Positions 1 through 29,430 of a stretch of DNA of 64,000 bases are shown one piece after another. Position numbers and translations under genes: made by a program. The notes under the pieces are model-generated. The model was given only the letters and a program-made list of their open reading frames with translations. It made no database searches and was not told where the DNA came from. Source of the DNA: Biomphalaria glabrata (taxonomy: Eukaryota; Mollusca; Gastropoda; Planorbidae); the NCBI RefSeq assembly GCF_947242115.1, contig NC_074713.1:6886001-6950000 (forward strand). The letters run 5' to 3'. Each line of letters starts with the position of its first letter. The first letter of the stretch is position 1.

Positions 1-1402
1 TCAATAAAAAGATATTGGGGCATTTTAATTGGATATTGATTGGTTATATCGATTATCGATCAGTTGTCTATTTTGTGTGCGTACCAAGGGTACTCTGTAT
101 GACGTGCAGCAGTGGACCTACACCCGCCACTTCAAGTACTTAGTTTTCCCACTCTCATTGTGTTTAGCATCTAGCCCGTGTTCCAATGGGTGATAGGCCT
201 TCTTGACGCTTTATAGATCTAGATCCTCCCAGCTCTCCTCCAATGTTTTAGTATTATTGACTAGTAAATAGTGCATATTGTACTTGCTCAATGCACTTTG
301 TTTTGTATGCTCCACTATTATTTTAGTGTCTTCTGATTGCAGAGAGCGTCACTGTTGGTAAACATTGTTCAACTATCTAATAATAATGGCAATGTCTTCG
401 ATTCCGAAGATTTAGGATGAGTAGAACCACATGATCGCATTTATGACAGGCAGCGCCCCCCCCCCTTTTAGTTGACCTGAAATTTATTTTAAAGTTTTCA
501 TAAGTATATATATATATATATAACACATACACACTACACAGGGGTTTACGTAGTTGTGCTGTGTTCACTTTCTTTGTGTGCGTGATGTGTGTTGCCACGT
601 AGTCTCTCCGCGTGTGTGTATGTGTTTATGGTGTGTGTACTCACGCTTCCTGTTGAGTGGGGGGTCGAGTAACTCTTGTGTGTGTGTGTGACAGCTGTTG
701 AGAAGACACAGTCGAGTGTGTCACACGATGTAGACCTTTGATGTGTCCCGCCATGGTTCTAGTCTCTGTGTTATCTAGGTTACATAATAGACTGTTTATC
801 TCTAGTTGAAGGCTATCGCTAACTTACGCTATCTTTGTCTAGTCCACTCTGTTTGTTTGGTGATATTTCAATACAGAAATGGGAAGCTTTTTGGTTTTTT
901 TTTTTAGAAGAGCAAAGTAATGATGGAAATTTAGTGCTGCTATACAAATTCTTGTAGCATTTTTTTCCATTGAGCAGCCTACACAGTGACTTTCACTTTC
1001 TGTAATCCATCTTGTAACGAGTTTTCTTTCTGTCTGGAAACTTACACAAGGTTGGTGTTCCATCGTACAGATGGGAACAGTACACCCTGGAAACATGAAG
1101 TGTACTGTGACTTCAACTCTGTATACAGCTCAGAAGTAGTTTCTTTGGGCCTTATAACTTCGAGTGAATATCAATAAACTATTTCATAATTTATTCAAGA
1201 TGGCGCTTCTCGTCTGCTTTCCAGCGTTCTAGTTTGGTGGACCAACGGACCACTTTTTTTGGTCGTTGGGTGGTTCGATTGCTATATTTAATATAGAATA
1301 TTCATTAAGATTTGAATTAAATAAAATTAAATTCTTGACCTTTGTATACTGTGCTTGTGAACATAAAGTTAACCATTCAATGTATTATGTAAATTTTAAG
1401 TA
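1..1402. other. No gene seen (left edge)
   Basis: AT-rich non-coding DNA with a short TA run near 511-522, a C run near 455-465 and a GT-rich stretch at about 600-710. Open frames here are short and lack codon structure, splice context or recognisable motifs. It may be upstream or intronic sequence of ITPK1, whose N-terminal exon was not located. Confidence 0.5.
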
Positions 1403-1440
1403 AAGATGTAGGTCTACATGTATTATGGAAGTTTGTAAAG

Positions 1441-1962
1441 AAAGAAAAAGTGCACAATACTGAGATCCTTGCGCGTTCAGTTATTCCCAGCATCTTTACA
1501 TCCCTTATACAACGCCGTTTGCGCTGGCTTGGACATGTTCGCCGGATGGAGGACAAGCGCATCCCGAAAATCATCCTCTATGGACAACTCGCGACTGGCA
1601 CAAGAAAAACTGGTCGCCCCCACATCCGTTACATAGATGTAATAAAACGTGACCTCAAATCAGTGAACATCATCATTACTGACTATTGGGAAGACATAGC
1701 TCTAGACCGCACCAGATGGAGAGAGACAGTGACCAAGAAAGCTATGGACAGTGAAAGTACATGGGTCTCAACTCAGAAAGAAAAACATACAATCCGAAAA
1801 ACGGCCAGCTCCTCTACCACCGAAGTAAAAGCCACATTTACCTGCGCTATCTGTGGACGGGAGTGTCTCTCCAAAATAGGGCTCCACTGCCGCTCCACAG
1901 CTACATGAGGAAGTATGCTCTGAGATGAACCATAGTCGTACTACGACTAAAGGAGGCCAATG
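1441..1962 (+). mobile_element. 5'-truncated LINE, C-terminal end of reverse transcriptase
   Basis: The open frame 1450-1908 encodes the typical C-terminal tail of a non-LTR retrotransposon polyprotein. A segment reading RRLRWLGHVRRMEDKRIPK is followed by GRPHIRYIDVIKRDLKS, a W-containing block (ALDRTRWRETV) and a terminal CxxC...H zinc-knuckle-like motif (CAICGREC). The endonuclease and the RT catalytic core are absent, so this is a dead 5'-truncated copy. It appears to lie between near-identical flanks at 1422-1440 and 1963-1980 (ATTATGGAAGTTTGT), read as a target-site duplication. The 3' end has no poly(A) tail. The exact clade is not assigned. Confidence 0.8.
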
Positions 1963-2012
1963 ATTATGGAAGTTTGTTAATAAAGATGTAAGCCTACATG
2001 TATTTATCCATT

Positions 2013-2215
2013 CATCCCAGAGGAGCTACAGCACATGGAGGGCCCTAGCCTGCTTTAGCACATCTCTCCATTCTAATCTTATCATGTGCCCATCCATGCC
2101 CGTACTTTTAGCTGTTGTAGATCTGCCTCTACGTCATCAAGCCAACGTACTCGTGGTGGCCAAACCAAAATCGTGTAGATTTTAGGCATAGGTCGTTTCC
2201 CGCTATGATCAGTCC
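2013..2215 (-). mobile_element. LINE fragment, C-terminal RT tail, decayed
   Basis: Read on the minus strand, this piece gives PPRVRWLDDVEADLQQLKV followed, after several stops, by a remnant of a block like EWRDVLKQARAL. This resembles the RxRWLDDVEADL...WR tail found at the C-terminus of many non-LTR reverse transcriptases. It lies just beyond the insertion at 1441-1962, on the opposite strand, and is from a different family. Stop codons and probable frameshifts show it is inactive. Confidence 0.65.
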
Positions 2216-2240
2216 GGGTTTTCATCAGTGGTTTAGCTTT

Positions 2241-3217
2241 CGTAACACTTATGTTTTTAAAAGGACTGGGTTGTTAGCCCTGCGCATAACCATCTGGGGG
2301 GGGGTGCCCACTTTCAGCTCTCTGGATAGCTGCCTCTATTTTCGGGTAAGCTGCCCTAGCCTTTGTTGATCCCTCCACTTCCTTCAAAGCAGCTGGTTTG
2401 ATTTTGGTCCAACCCGGGTATTTTATTTCCCCGGTACTCACCATATCTGGGGAGGGGGGGATTCCCCTATCCCCCACATGGGGAAGCGCTGTATGGGAGA
2501 GAACAAAAAACTGCACACGAGACATCTCACATACATACATCACAAACTATCGTCGTGTCCAGTGGAACCCAGCGGCATTAATAATGCACTGAGGGGAGAA
2601 GTCTGGAGGGGGCAGGAAAGTACCGCGGATATGGCCGGGGACCGTAGTTTGGTCAACACTACATTATGCAGTCCTAGGATTGTATCTTTGTCTTATATTT
2701 AAACTGGGCAAATCTTCCAGGTTTGAGTTTTAACGAATGGGTGTTTACAGGTAAGATACCTGTATTAAGTTTGAAGTTTCGTATCCAGAAATAAATATGT
2801 CAACAGTAACTTATGGCTTGTGTTTACTTGGGCTACTGATATAGAGTGTTGACTTTAAGGCCAGAGTGTAGTCGGCGGTTCTCGAAGGATGAACCATACG
2901 CTCAACATTTCCTGTTAACAATTCACTGACACGCACACACATACACTATATATGCTGGTAAACCATACTTTCGAACACATGCTTTTGAAAGAAAACAAAG
3001 TTACAAATAGTGTGGAAGAAGGTATTTATTTCCTTCAGCATTCAATTCTTTGCTTAAAGTGGTCCATTGGTAAAGGTTGAGATCTGTGTGTGATGTAGGT
3101 GGACAATACATACCTTCCTCCTTGTCGCTTCACATCCCTCGCTGTCTCTCCTGTTGCTAAGCGCAGCCCCTCCCAGAGTTTACCGTAAACAACCTTTTTT
3201 TTTTTTTGTTTCTTTCG
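2241..3217. other. No gene seen
   Basis: G- and C-runs (around 2297 and 2450) and short open frames on both strands. Nothing recognisable as protein, RNA or a named repeat was found, apart from the T-run at 3197-3207 just before the hAT element. Confidence 0.4.
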
Positions 3218-3225
3218 GTCTACAT

Positions 3226-3425
3226 CAGCGGTCCTCAACCTGTGGGTCGCGACCCCATTGGGGGTCGAATGGCGATTTGCCAGGGGTCGGCTAAGACCAT
3301 CGAAAATATGGATTGCTTTTGTCTATTCTTCTATTGCTGTATGTGTGTGTGGGGAGGGGGGGGGTCGCGGCAGAGTGGGGGATTGTAAAAAGGGGTCGCC
3401 GGGCTTCAAAGGTTGAGAACCGCTG
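3226..3425. mobile_element. SPIN-like non-autonomous hAT element (MITE), complete
   Basis: A 200-bp element with terminal inverted repeats: CAGCGGTCCTCAACCT on the left and AGGTTGAGAACCGCTG on the right, differing at one position. It is flanked by a perfect 8-bp duplication, GTCTACAT, at 3218-3225 and 3426-3433. Eight-base duplications are diagnostic of hAT transposons, and TA at positions 4-5 fits the Buster-group preference. The left 75 bp (GTGGGTCGCGACCCC, then GGGGGTCGA, then TAAGACCATCG) closely matches, from memory, one end of SPIN elements described from tetrapods and some invertebrates. There is no transposase, so mobilisation would have needed an enzyme in trans. The interior is a short GT/G-rich stretch. 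Confidence 0.88.
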
Positions 3426-3433
3426 GTCTACAT

Positions 3434-4773
3434 TATACTAAGAGAAAAAAATAATTGCGATTGTTAGTTTATGGTTGCATAAATTTTATGGTAATAAATT
3501 TAAAAAAACAACAACCCACATCTACTGAAGAAGTGAAACAATACAGAACTATAACAGTACACGAAGACGATACAGACGGACGGTACGTTAGTAAGGGATG
3601 CAATCAATGACGAAACCAGGTGAAATTACAGATTTCTGTAATAAATTCAGTCAACCAGGTGAAGTAGTCGATTAGCTGATGTGAATCAACTCGAGTGACA
3701 ATCAATGCTCCAGACAATGCAACCTACTGGGCTTGTTTTGTGTTGGTAAAATGTCTGCTTAGCTACTTAACCATTTGGTTTGATGGGCATCCAAACAAAA
3801 AAAAAAAAAAACGTTTGATTTCACGGTTTCTGCATCACAAATATCTTACTTGATCACTGAAATTGATACATGTAACAAGCTAGTTCATTTTTTAGCGGCC
3901 CCCAAAATGGGAAAAGCTACTTATTTGGGTGGTCGGTCTGTCTAAAAGAATCCGATGACATGACATTGTTCAGCTTGCAAACTCTTATCTTGTATTCTGC
4001 GAGCTCGATTAACCACCCCTCCAACACGTACACACACACACTCACCTCTTTAAACATATTTATTTTTTTAAATATCCCTTTAGTAGCAAGACATTGCATC
4101 GTGTTAACAGATATTTTAAATAACGCGTCACAGAAAAGCTTGCAGTGGCGATGGTTGAAATTAGATCTATGTAAATTATGTGATAAAACACTTTTTTTTC
4201 AATGACTGCTGTGCTATTGGAAACAGAAGAGTGTGTCTCTGTGGCTACACTGTTATTGAAAACAGGACCTCGCCCCCCCCCCCTCCATCTCGTGTATACT
4301 GTGTTATGTAGAACAGGAAACTCTGTGATAGGTAGTTGGGAAATAATAAATTCATCCCCCCTTGTGTGCAATTAGACGTGACGTACTGTGACCAGTTTAT
4401 GAGTAGACCAACCAGACGTTTAAAAGTCTCGGTTCATCATGAATGTATCATAGTGCTTTGTAAATACGCTCAGTAAGAAAACAATCTACTGCCCAGCAAT
4501 TAGATTATTAGATGGTTTCTCAGTATACCACACCTTCTGAATTACTCTCTTTGAATTGATGTTAAGCTTTGATCCTTAATTATTTCTGTATAGATCTTCG
4601 GCATGGTCCATGAAAACTATCCCCCCTTTGATCAGTCAAAGAGTGTGCCACTGACTCAGTGGCTTGTGAAACAAATGACGCGTGTTCCTTGAGAACCGCC
4701 CAGACGATAAGCTTCGTACGGTGGTCCGCATAGTAAGAAACACTGGGAAATCAAGTGCTAAGTGATTCAATGA
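3434..4773. other. No gene seen
   Basis: AT-rich unique-looking sequence with A-runs (3798-3810), a CA run near 4029 and a C-run near 4274. No open frame here looks coding, and no repeat family was recognised. Confidence 0.4.
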
Positions 4774-4778
4774 CACTC

Positions 4779-4932
4779 GGCTGCCTGGTCGTGTGGTATG
4801 CATACAGGACTGTCGTCTCGTTGATCCCTGGTTCGAACCCTGCCCGTCTCCATCCCCCGCCGTCCTTTGGGAGGTTTGGACTCGGTTGTAACTCAATTTT
4901 AATGGAACACCCGAAACCAGTATAACGAACAA
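4779..4932 (+). repeat. tRNA-derived SINE, family 1, copy 1
   Basis: It starts GGCTGCCTGGTCGTG, carries a pol III B-box-like GGTTCGAACCC and the family body TCCATCCCCC, GGGAGGTTTGGACT and GGAACACCCGAAACC. It aligns by eye with copies at 16903, 30248, 31196 and 57367, all on the plus strand. The copy runs straight into the minisatellite at 4935. Confidence 0.8.
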
Positions 4933-4934
4933 AC

Positions 4935-5395
4935 AGTTGACCAATATACAGTGTCTGGAAACAAATAGTTGACCAATACAGTATCTGGAAACAAAAAGTT
5001 GACCAATATACAGTGTCTGGAAACAAATAGTTGACCAATATACAATGTCTGGAAGCAAATAGTTGACCAATAGTGTCTGGAAACAAATAGTTGACCAATA
5101 CAGTGTCTGGAAACAAATAGTTGACCAATATACAGTGTCTGGAAACAAATAGTTGACCAATACAGTGTCTGGAAACAAATAGTTGACCAATAAACAGTGT
5201 CTGGAAACAAATAGTTGACCAATATACAGTGTCTGGAAACAAATGGTTGACCAATATACAGTGTCTGGAAACAAATGGTTGACCAATATACAGTGTATGG
5301 AAAAAAAAAGTTGACCAATATACAGTGTCTAGAAACAATAGTTCTCCATCACAGTGTCTGGAAACAAAATGTTGTCCACCACAGTGTCTGGAAAG
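4935..5395. repeat. Minisatellite, ~32-bp unit
   Basis: About 14 to 15 tandem copies of GTTGACCAATATACAGTGTC plus TGGAAACAAATA, with length variants that drop a few bases in the ATATACAG segment. The last units (from about 5335) diverge to TTCTCCATCACAG and TTGTCCACCACAG. Overlapping minus-strand open frames of up to 216 codons are a by-product of the tandem repetition. Confidence 0.95.
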
Positions 5396-5400
5396 TTACA

Positions 5401-5900
5401 AAATAAAATATTTTGAGGAAGGGAGATTAGTTTAAATTGTAAATATTTCGGATTAAAACAACAACTAGTTTTGTGAGAATGTAAAGATCTCAATGAGAAA
5501 TCTACGTGCAAACGTTCGAAAAATAAACTTGTCTGTTGTATGTTCAACAGTGTACACTCTAATCTTTTTAGAGATTGGGGAGAGAAAAACAAATATAGCG
5601 CTTTGGGCTGAGCGGAGGCGTCAGAATCCCATTTTAACGCCCTTTTGGTTTGGAGAGATTTGATGTGTTTGATGAGTCATTCATTTACCAGTTGAGGGAG
5701 TTGCGGGCATTACTTGGACCTGTGCCATACATCACAATGACATTGACCTTCACACACCATTCAAAAGATTCCCCTCCGCTTTTCTTGAGGTGGGGATAAC
5801 CTAAGGGCGTATCCAAGAAGATGTACTCCATTGTGTGTTCACGGGTGACGAGTGGGCGTCTGTGTACGTCTCGGCTCTGTCGTCAGATTAGCAGACTGCG
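5401..5900. other. No gene seen
   Basis: Spacer between two minisatellites. No coding, RNA or named repeat signal was recognised. Confidence 0.4.
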
Positions 5901-6773
5901 ATCCAGTGGTGTACACACAGGGAAAGTCTATCCAGTAGTGTACACACGGAGAAAGTCTATCCAGTAGTGTACACACGGAGAAAGTCTATCCAGTAGTAGT
6001 GTACACACGAAGAAAATCTATCCAGTAGTGTACACACGGAGAAAGTCTATCCAGTAGTGTACACACGGAGAAAGTCTATCCAGTAGTGTACACACAGAGA
6101 AAGTCTATCCAGTAGTGTACACACGGAGAAAGTCTATCCAGTAGTGTACACACGGAGAAAGTCTATCCAGTAGTGTACACACGGAGAAAGTCTATCCAGT
6201 AGTGTACACACGGAGAAAGTCTATCCAGTAGTGTACACACGGAGAAAGTCTATCCAGTAGTGTACACACGAAGAAAGTCTATCCAGTAGTGTACACACGG
6301 AGAAAGTCTATCCAGTAGTGTACACACGGAGAAAGTCTATCCAGTAGTGTACACACGAAGAAAGTCTATCCAGTAGTGTACACACGGAGAAAGTCTATCC
6401 AGTAGTGTACACACGGAGAAAGTCTATCCAGTAGTGTACACACGGAGAAAGTCTATCCAGTAGTGTACACACGAAGAAAGTCTATCCAGTAGTGTACACA
6501 CGGAGAAAGTCTATCCAGTAGTGTACACACGGAGAAAGTCTATCCAGTAGTGTACACACGAAGAAAGTCTATCTAGTAGTGTACACACGGAGAAAGTCTA
6601 TCCAGTAGTGTACACACGAAGAAAGTCTATCCAGTAGTGTACACACGGAGAAAGTCTATCCAGTAGTGTACACACGGAGAAAGTCTATCCAGTAGTGTAC
6701 ACACGAAGAAAGTCTATCTAGTAGTGTACACACGGAGAAAGTCTATCTAGTAGTGTACACACGGAGAAAGTCT
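5901..6773. repeat. Minisatellite, 29-bp unit
   Basis: About 30 tandem copies of TCTATCCAGTAGTGTACACA plus CGGAGAAAG, very homogeneous. The main variants are CGGAG versus CGAAG and TATCCAG versus TATCTAG, scattered through the array. One unit (near 5995) carries an extra AGT. The high homogeneity suggests recent expansion or ongoing exchange between units. Confidence 0.96.
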
Positions 6774-7415
6774 GCTATTGCTTGTTTGAAACTAAGTCTT
6801 TACATTTATTTGTTTAATGGGAAAAGTAGGCTAAATCAGATGGTATTTTCAGGCACTGGTGTGAAAAAAACAAAACACATAAAGGGACCAACTTTTAATC
6901 ATAGATATGGTCGAATGTTTCATCACATAGCCTTCACATTAATATTTAGAGTGAAAATAAACAATGTAAACATAGATTCTGCATTCTTTGTTGTTCACAT
7001 GATGATGGGGCGTGGCGGCTGTCAACTCCAGTGACATTTATGTGTGTTGGGGGGGGGGGGGTATTAAAGGCGGTTTGCCATTGTATTGCTCACATAGATC
7101 AAACTAGATCCAACCGCTGGACACACAATGTTTTCACTCACCCTCTGGCCACATTTGTCAGCTAGTCTAGTAGTTTATTTTCATCCCCTTTGATCTTTCT
7201 GTCTCCACTTGTGACTTGTCTTTGTCATGCCAGTGTAATCTTCATGCACCTTGGATAACGAGTGTCATGTTTGCTTGTCGCGTGCATCGCCCATGACAAC
7301 AAACACGTGACACAACTCTCTTGATTCCCTTTTTTTTTTAAAAACCCAAAACAAATTCAAAAGTAGAACCTAAGTGCTTGTGGGCCGCACAGTCTTGTAA
7401 GAGATGACCACAGAC
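6774..7415. other. No gene seen
   Basis: The 93-codon open frame that starts in the last minisatellite unit and runs to 7034 shows no known motif and begins inside repeat DNA. A G-run follows near 7050. Nothing else was recognised. Confidence 0.4.
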
Positions 7416-7555
7416 CTAGCAATGGACGTCAGAGAGGACCGCATACATAGCCTTGTACCTCAAAGACCGCACTGATCTCTTGTCAAATATCGAGCATTGA
7501 AAAATAGAACGTGCTTTTGGTCTGTTTTTCATTGCTTGTGGCACAGTCATATTCG

Positions 7556-7800
7556 TCAAGGATGACCAAAGACATGTTCGTCTAAGAGGTCCACACACAC
7601 AGTAATGTACGTCTGAGAGCACCACATATACAGCCATGTTCGTCAGAGAGGGCCACATACAGTCATCTACGTCAGAGAGGATCACATACTGTCATCTACG
7701 TCAGAGAGGACCACATAGTCATCTACGTCATAGAGAACCACATACACAGTCATCTACGCCAGAGATGACTATAGACATGTCCGTCAGAGAGGACCACACT
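7556..7800. repeat. Degenerate minisatellite, ~30-36-bp unit
   Basis: Irregular tandem copies built around GTCATCTACGTCAGAGAGGA followed by CCACATACA, with units of differing length and many substitutions. Weaker matches extend left to about 7400. It is much more diverged than the neighbouring 29-bp array, so probably older. Confidence 0.75.
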
Positions 7801-7810
7801 ATCAACTTTG

Positions 7811-9194
7811 AAGGAGAATTTTTGTTTTAGGTTTTAGAAATACCGGTAATTATTTGCTTTCATTGTCTAGTGCCCCAAGCTAAACGTGGTCTCCCGTATG
7901 TCTAACAATGTAACCTTGATGACCTGCAATGCAATATCATGTAATATTCAAACGCTTTCTCAAGACATTTCTACTCTGTAGTCTGAGCTGTGCACGTCAG
8001 TCAAAGGTTCAACAACGTTAACTCAATGCTTAACTATGTCTACTAGATGGTTTCCCCTTCCTAGAGAAAACTACAATTCCTATATACGTTTTCAAAGTTG
8101 TCTGACAGCACTTACAATGTGAAGCTTTAGATGGCCTGTGATCTGTTATCCTAGTGGTAATGAATGTTACGAATTCGATCACTGAGTCTAGACGTGAGGT
8201 CAATACAAAAAGAAGTTGTAGTTTTTTTTCAAACGCATGGGTTCCTATCTGCTGCGTTGAAATGAAGGCTTTGTGTATATTGTTACACTTGTATATTTTT
8301 TGTTCAATAAAAAAAATAATAGATGTTCAAATATGAGGCTGTGTACATTCCTTTTCTACCCTCCACAGCGCATATGACGTCATTAGTTTGGAGTGAGCCA
8401 ATGTAACTAGGAGTGGCGTCAGTTGGTTTCCGAGCTATTACTCAAGCTAATGAGTCACTAGCGCTTATTTGTCGAGTTGGGTATGAATTAGGTGTTAGGT
8501 TATTAACCTGTCTTGAAACACTTTACCAAACTTTGTCGTCTCCGCCGCTGAAACAGGTTCAGCTTTCTAATTGGGTCACCTGTTGAGCTTTGCGTTGAAC
8601 GGCGAGAACAAATTGAAAAGGTGAGAGGAGGATGGGGGGGGGGGGGGGGCTTGATAGCGTGTTCAGGTGCAGCCAGATAGATCGAGTTATGTTCAATTCT
8701 CCGAGTCTCTCCCGAGGGTTTTGTAAAGTTCGCTTTGGTGAGCTCCTGAGTACATCCCCACTCGAGCACGCGCGTCTCATCATCAGCTGATTAACTACAT
8801 CCTAAAAGTGCAGTAGCATTGACCCACTTATTGCAATCTGTTCCAATCTTAGAAATGTAAAGCAATTATTGAGAAGATGGTATACATTCACGCCTCCACT
8901 TTCATCTTGTTCGGCTGAACCGTTGGGGCACCACACATGATCTGTTGACAGCCTTTCTCCATTACTCTCTTAACACTTTGAAGAGCCCGTTTAGAAGCTA
9001 GTTCCTAGATATTTGCGTTACTTTGGAAAGAACAAAATCAAATTTAAATAGTGTATACATTATTTTATAAATGATGTTTTCTACATTTTTTTTCTAACAA
9101 ATATTGTCTGTTACTTTCTGCTGTCTTTCACCCCCCGTGTAATTGATTTTATATGTGGATCTACATGTATTGAGCTTGTCCTGCTTTGTTTCAG
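7811..9194. other. No gene; LINE relic inside
   Basis: Mostly unique AT-rich DNA with a G-run near 8634-8650 and a small LINE-tail relic at 8919-8985. The N-terminal coding exon of ITPK1 (expected to encode a KxVGYWLSEKK-like motif) was looked for here by eye and not found. Confidence 0.4.
8919..8985 (-). mobile_element. LINE C-terminal relic, SCVVPQR family, copy 1
   Basis: On the minus strand it reads WRKAVNRSCVVPQRFSRTR, the last residues of a non-LTR reverse-transcriptase polyprotein. The same block recurs at 17664, 36783 and 38534, always on the minus strand. Only the tail is left and upstream codons contain stops. Confidence 0.6.
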
Positions 9195-26904
<17,710 letters not shown>

Positions 26905-29430
26905 GTTGCAGAGATCAGACTCATCATAGGCAAGCTGGTGATCTTGCGTCTGTATTTTGAAATATCTGTGTCCTTGTTACTGCTGTAGTCAGTCATGTAC
27001 AGACTTAACTGTAAATATTTCACAATACTATTTCCAGCTTGTTTATTTAGAATTTAAAATTACAGGTTTCTACATTTTTTTTCCATTCATTGTAATCTTA
27101 TATATTGTGTCATTTTTATAGCCAATAATGAAACTGTATATTGAATTGTATTATAGACTAGATTATTGAAAAACATTATTTAATTTTTTTTTATATTTTG
27201 TAATGAATTACACAATTAATCTGCTTTGTTTTGGTTACTGTTTTTTTTTTTTTTTTTTTTTTTGAGAAATTACTTTTGCACTAAGCCAAATGAATGCTGA
27301 TTCATTTTCTTCAATTCAAGCTTGAAAGTGCTAAATTTCTTGATGTGGATATTTTAACTCTATAGCAATATCATTTTAGTAGTGCAGCTAAATGTTATGT
27401 TTACACAGGCTGTTGAAGTATGGTACCCCCCCTCCCCCCCCCCCCCTTCCTTTTTTTTTTATTTGCTAAATATTATTTACCAATGATTTTATGCTGTAGG
27501 AGATATTTTTAGTCCCAATATTTTCTAGACACCCCCTTTCCCCCTGCCCAAGGAATTCTACTAGACCTAGTAGGTGTATCTATTTTGATGAATGTGAAGT
27601 CTAGTGTGATTAATGTGCCACCTGGTTTACACAACTAATGGCATCCTCATGAATATGCTGACTTCTTAAGTTTATATCTGCAGGGTTTTTTGTTTGTTTT
27701 TGGTTTAATTAATCATGGATAATCAATAAAGCTTTTTTTTTTTTCTTCCAAACCTATGCAATTCGCTCACTGATGCAGTCAGATTTGAAAAGTACTAGTG
27801 TTTGACTAACTTTGTAGTACTTCTTGTTATTACCATCTTCATAGTGTGTGACATCATTCCTCTTACTAGAAGAGCTAGTGGAGAGACAATTTTTAGTTGA
27901 AAATATTTCTATGTGATATTTATACCTATTTAAAAACAATTTTTTATGTTTAGGTTTGAAATGGTATCAGTTTGTATTTCCTGCTAAAGACATTGAGTTG
28001 AGCCATATGTTGCTCACTTCCTTTTGTATGTTGCAATGATCTTGTTGACACTGTCCAGCAATTTTAGCAACACATTGTCTCGACTGGATCCTTCTTTTAT
28101 GCTGTGGACGTTTTTAATTTCAACTTTTTATGATATTGTTGTTGATTTACTATTGTCAATTGTTTCTTGTTGATGACTTGAATCGCATCAAAAGGTGGAA
28201 AGTGGAGGCTGGGTGTTTGGGATTGGTTCTTAAAATGATATAGTTCTCTGGCAACACGACATTAATGTTTGGAATTCATCACAGAAATTGTATTTTTTGG
28301 GCAGATAAGTTTCTTTGTGCTACTGACCTCTCATTGAACTGCTCCATGACAAGTCATCAACCATCTTTACTTTGATGTGATCTCATCACCTTTTTCTTTT
28401 TGTTCACTTGATGGACCAACTTAGTTTTAAGTAACAACTAGGAAAAGAAACACATTTTGAGACCAAATTATCCAAATTGTTTTGTTTTTTTTCATATGAG
28501 AACCATTTTTTGTATTAAAATGAGGTTGGGTTGTACCTTGTTATATTTTACCAGCACATATGATCTATGTACAAAGTAGTGTTTATTAATGAAAATGATA
28601 CAAGTGTTTTTAAATCAACTGAGAGCTGATCATGCATTGTCACATTTATTCTCCTTTAGTTACACATAGTTGGATTTCATTCAAGGATTTCAAATTTGTA
28701 GCTTTATTTGTAAAAAGTATTGGACATTTCAAAAACAAAATTCTGACTAAAAAAAATAATGTGTGAATAATAAATACAAGGTATGAAATGAACTATTCAT
28801 TGTTTGAAACATGAAAAAAAAAAGTTATGCAAGTTGGATATTAGCAGTAGTTAATGGAGTTCAACTAAATGTTTAAATTTAAACATATCATAATTACATC
28901 ATATTTCTTTATCACATAATTTTGATTATAGGAAAAGATAGAAATTATTGCTGCTGACTTTAAAAAGTTCATGTTTTGGCAGTCTCCTTTAATGCTAAAA
29001 TAAACAGTAATATTTGTGAAATGTGTTTCTAGTTGACTTGTTTTGTTATGAATGTGTTTAAATGGTATTTAAAGTCTTAAATGGTAACTATGCTATAGAG
29101 CACTGATTATAATAGTCTGTTTTATTTATGTGAATGTTTCTGTTGTGTTGTTGTTGTTTTTATATGAGAAAAGAATCCTTGTAATCACAAGTATCAATAA
29201 AGCAGTCTTAGTCTCCAGAACCACACACAAAATAAAAGAATTATCAGTACACACCTATATTTACACTGGAATGGTAGTAGTTTTCATTATTGTAATGGAC
29301 AATAGACAAAGCAATTGCATTAGTCTCTTTTCCATTGTTCTTTGAAACAGATAACTTCTTTTTCAAAATGTTATAGTGCCACATTTTCAAAAATAATTAG
29401 TAATGAGATAACCCAGTTTTTATTGGGATC
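26905..29430. other. ITPK1 3' flank
   Basis: AT-rich sequence after the stop codon, with a T-run near 27241-27263 and a C-run near 27427. AATAAA hexamers at 27725 and 29196 are candidate poly(A) signals, which would give a 3' UTR of about 0.8 to 2.3 kb. No further exon or gene was seen. Confidence 0.5.

Noticed and set aside
839-1177. Overlapping 85- and 63-codon frames near the left edge
   Set aside because: Opposite-strand frames with ordinary AT-rich composition and no motif or splice support.
4636-5338. Minus-strand frames of 139-216 codons with a VSRHCILVN-like repeat
   Set aside because: Entirely over the 32-bp minisatellite and adjacent SINE; no independent coding evidence.
5901-6773. 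CRISPR array
   Set aside because: Units are direct tandem repeats without unique spacers and the genome is eukaryotic.
6753-7034. 93-codon gene after the minisatellite
   Set aside because: Begins within repeat units and has no motif, splice or promoter support.
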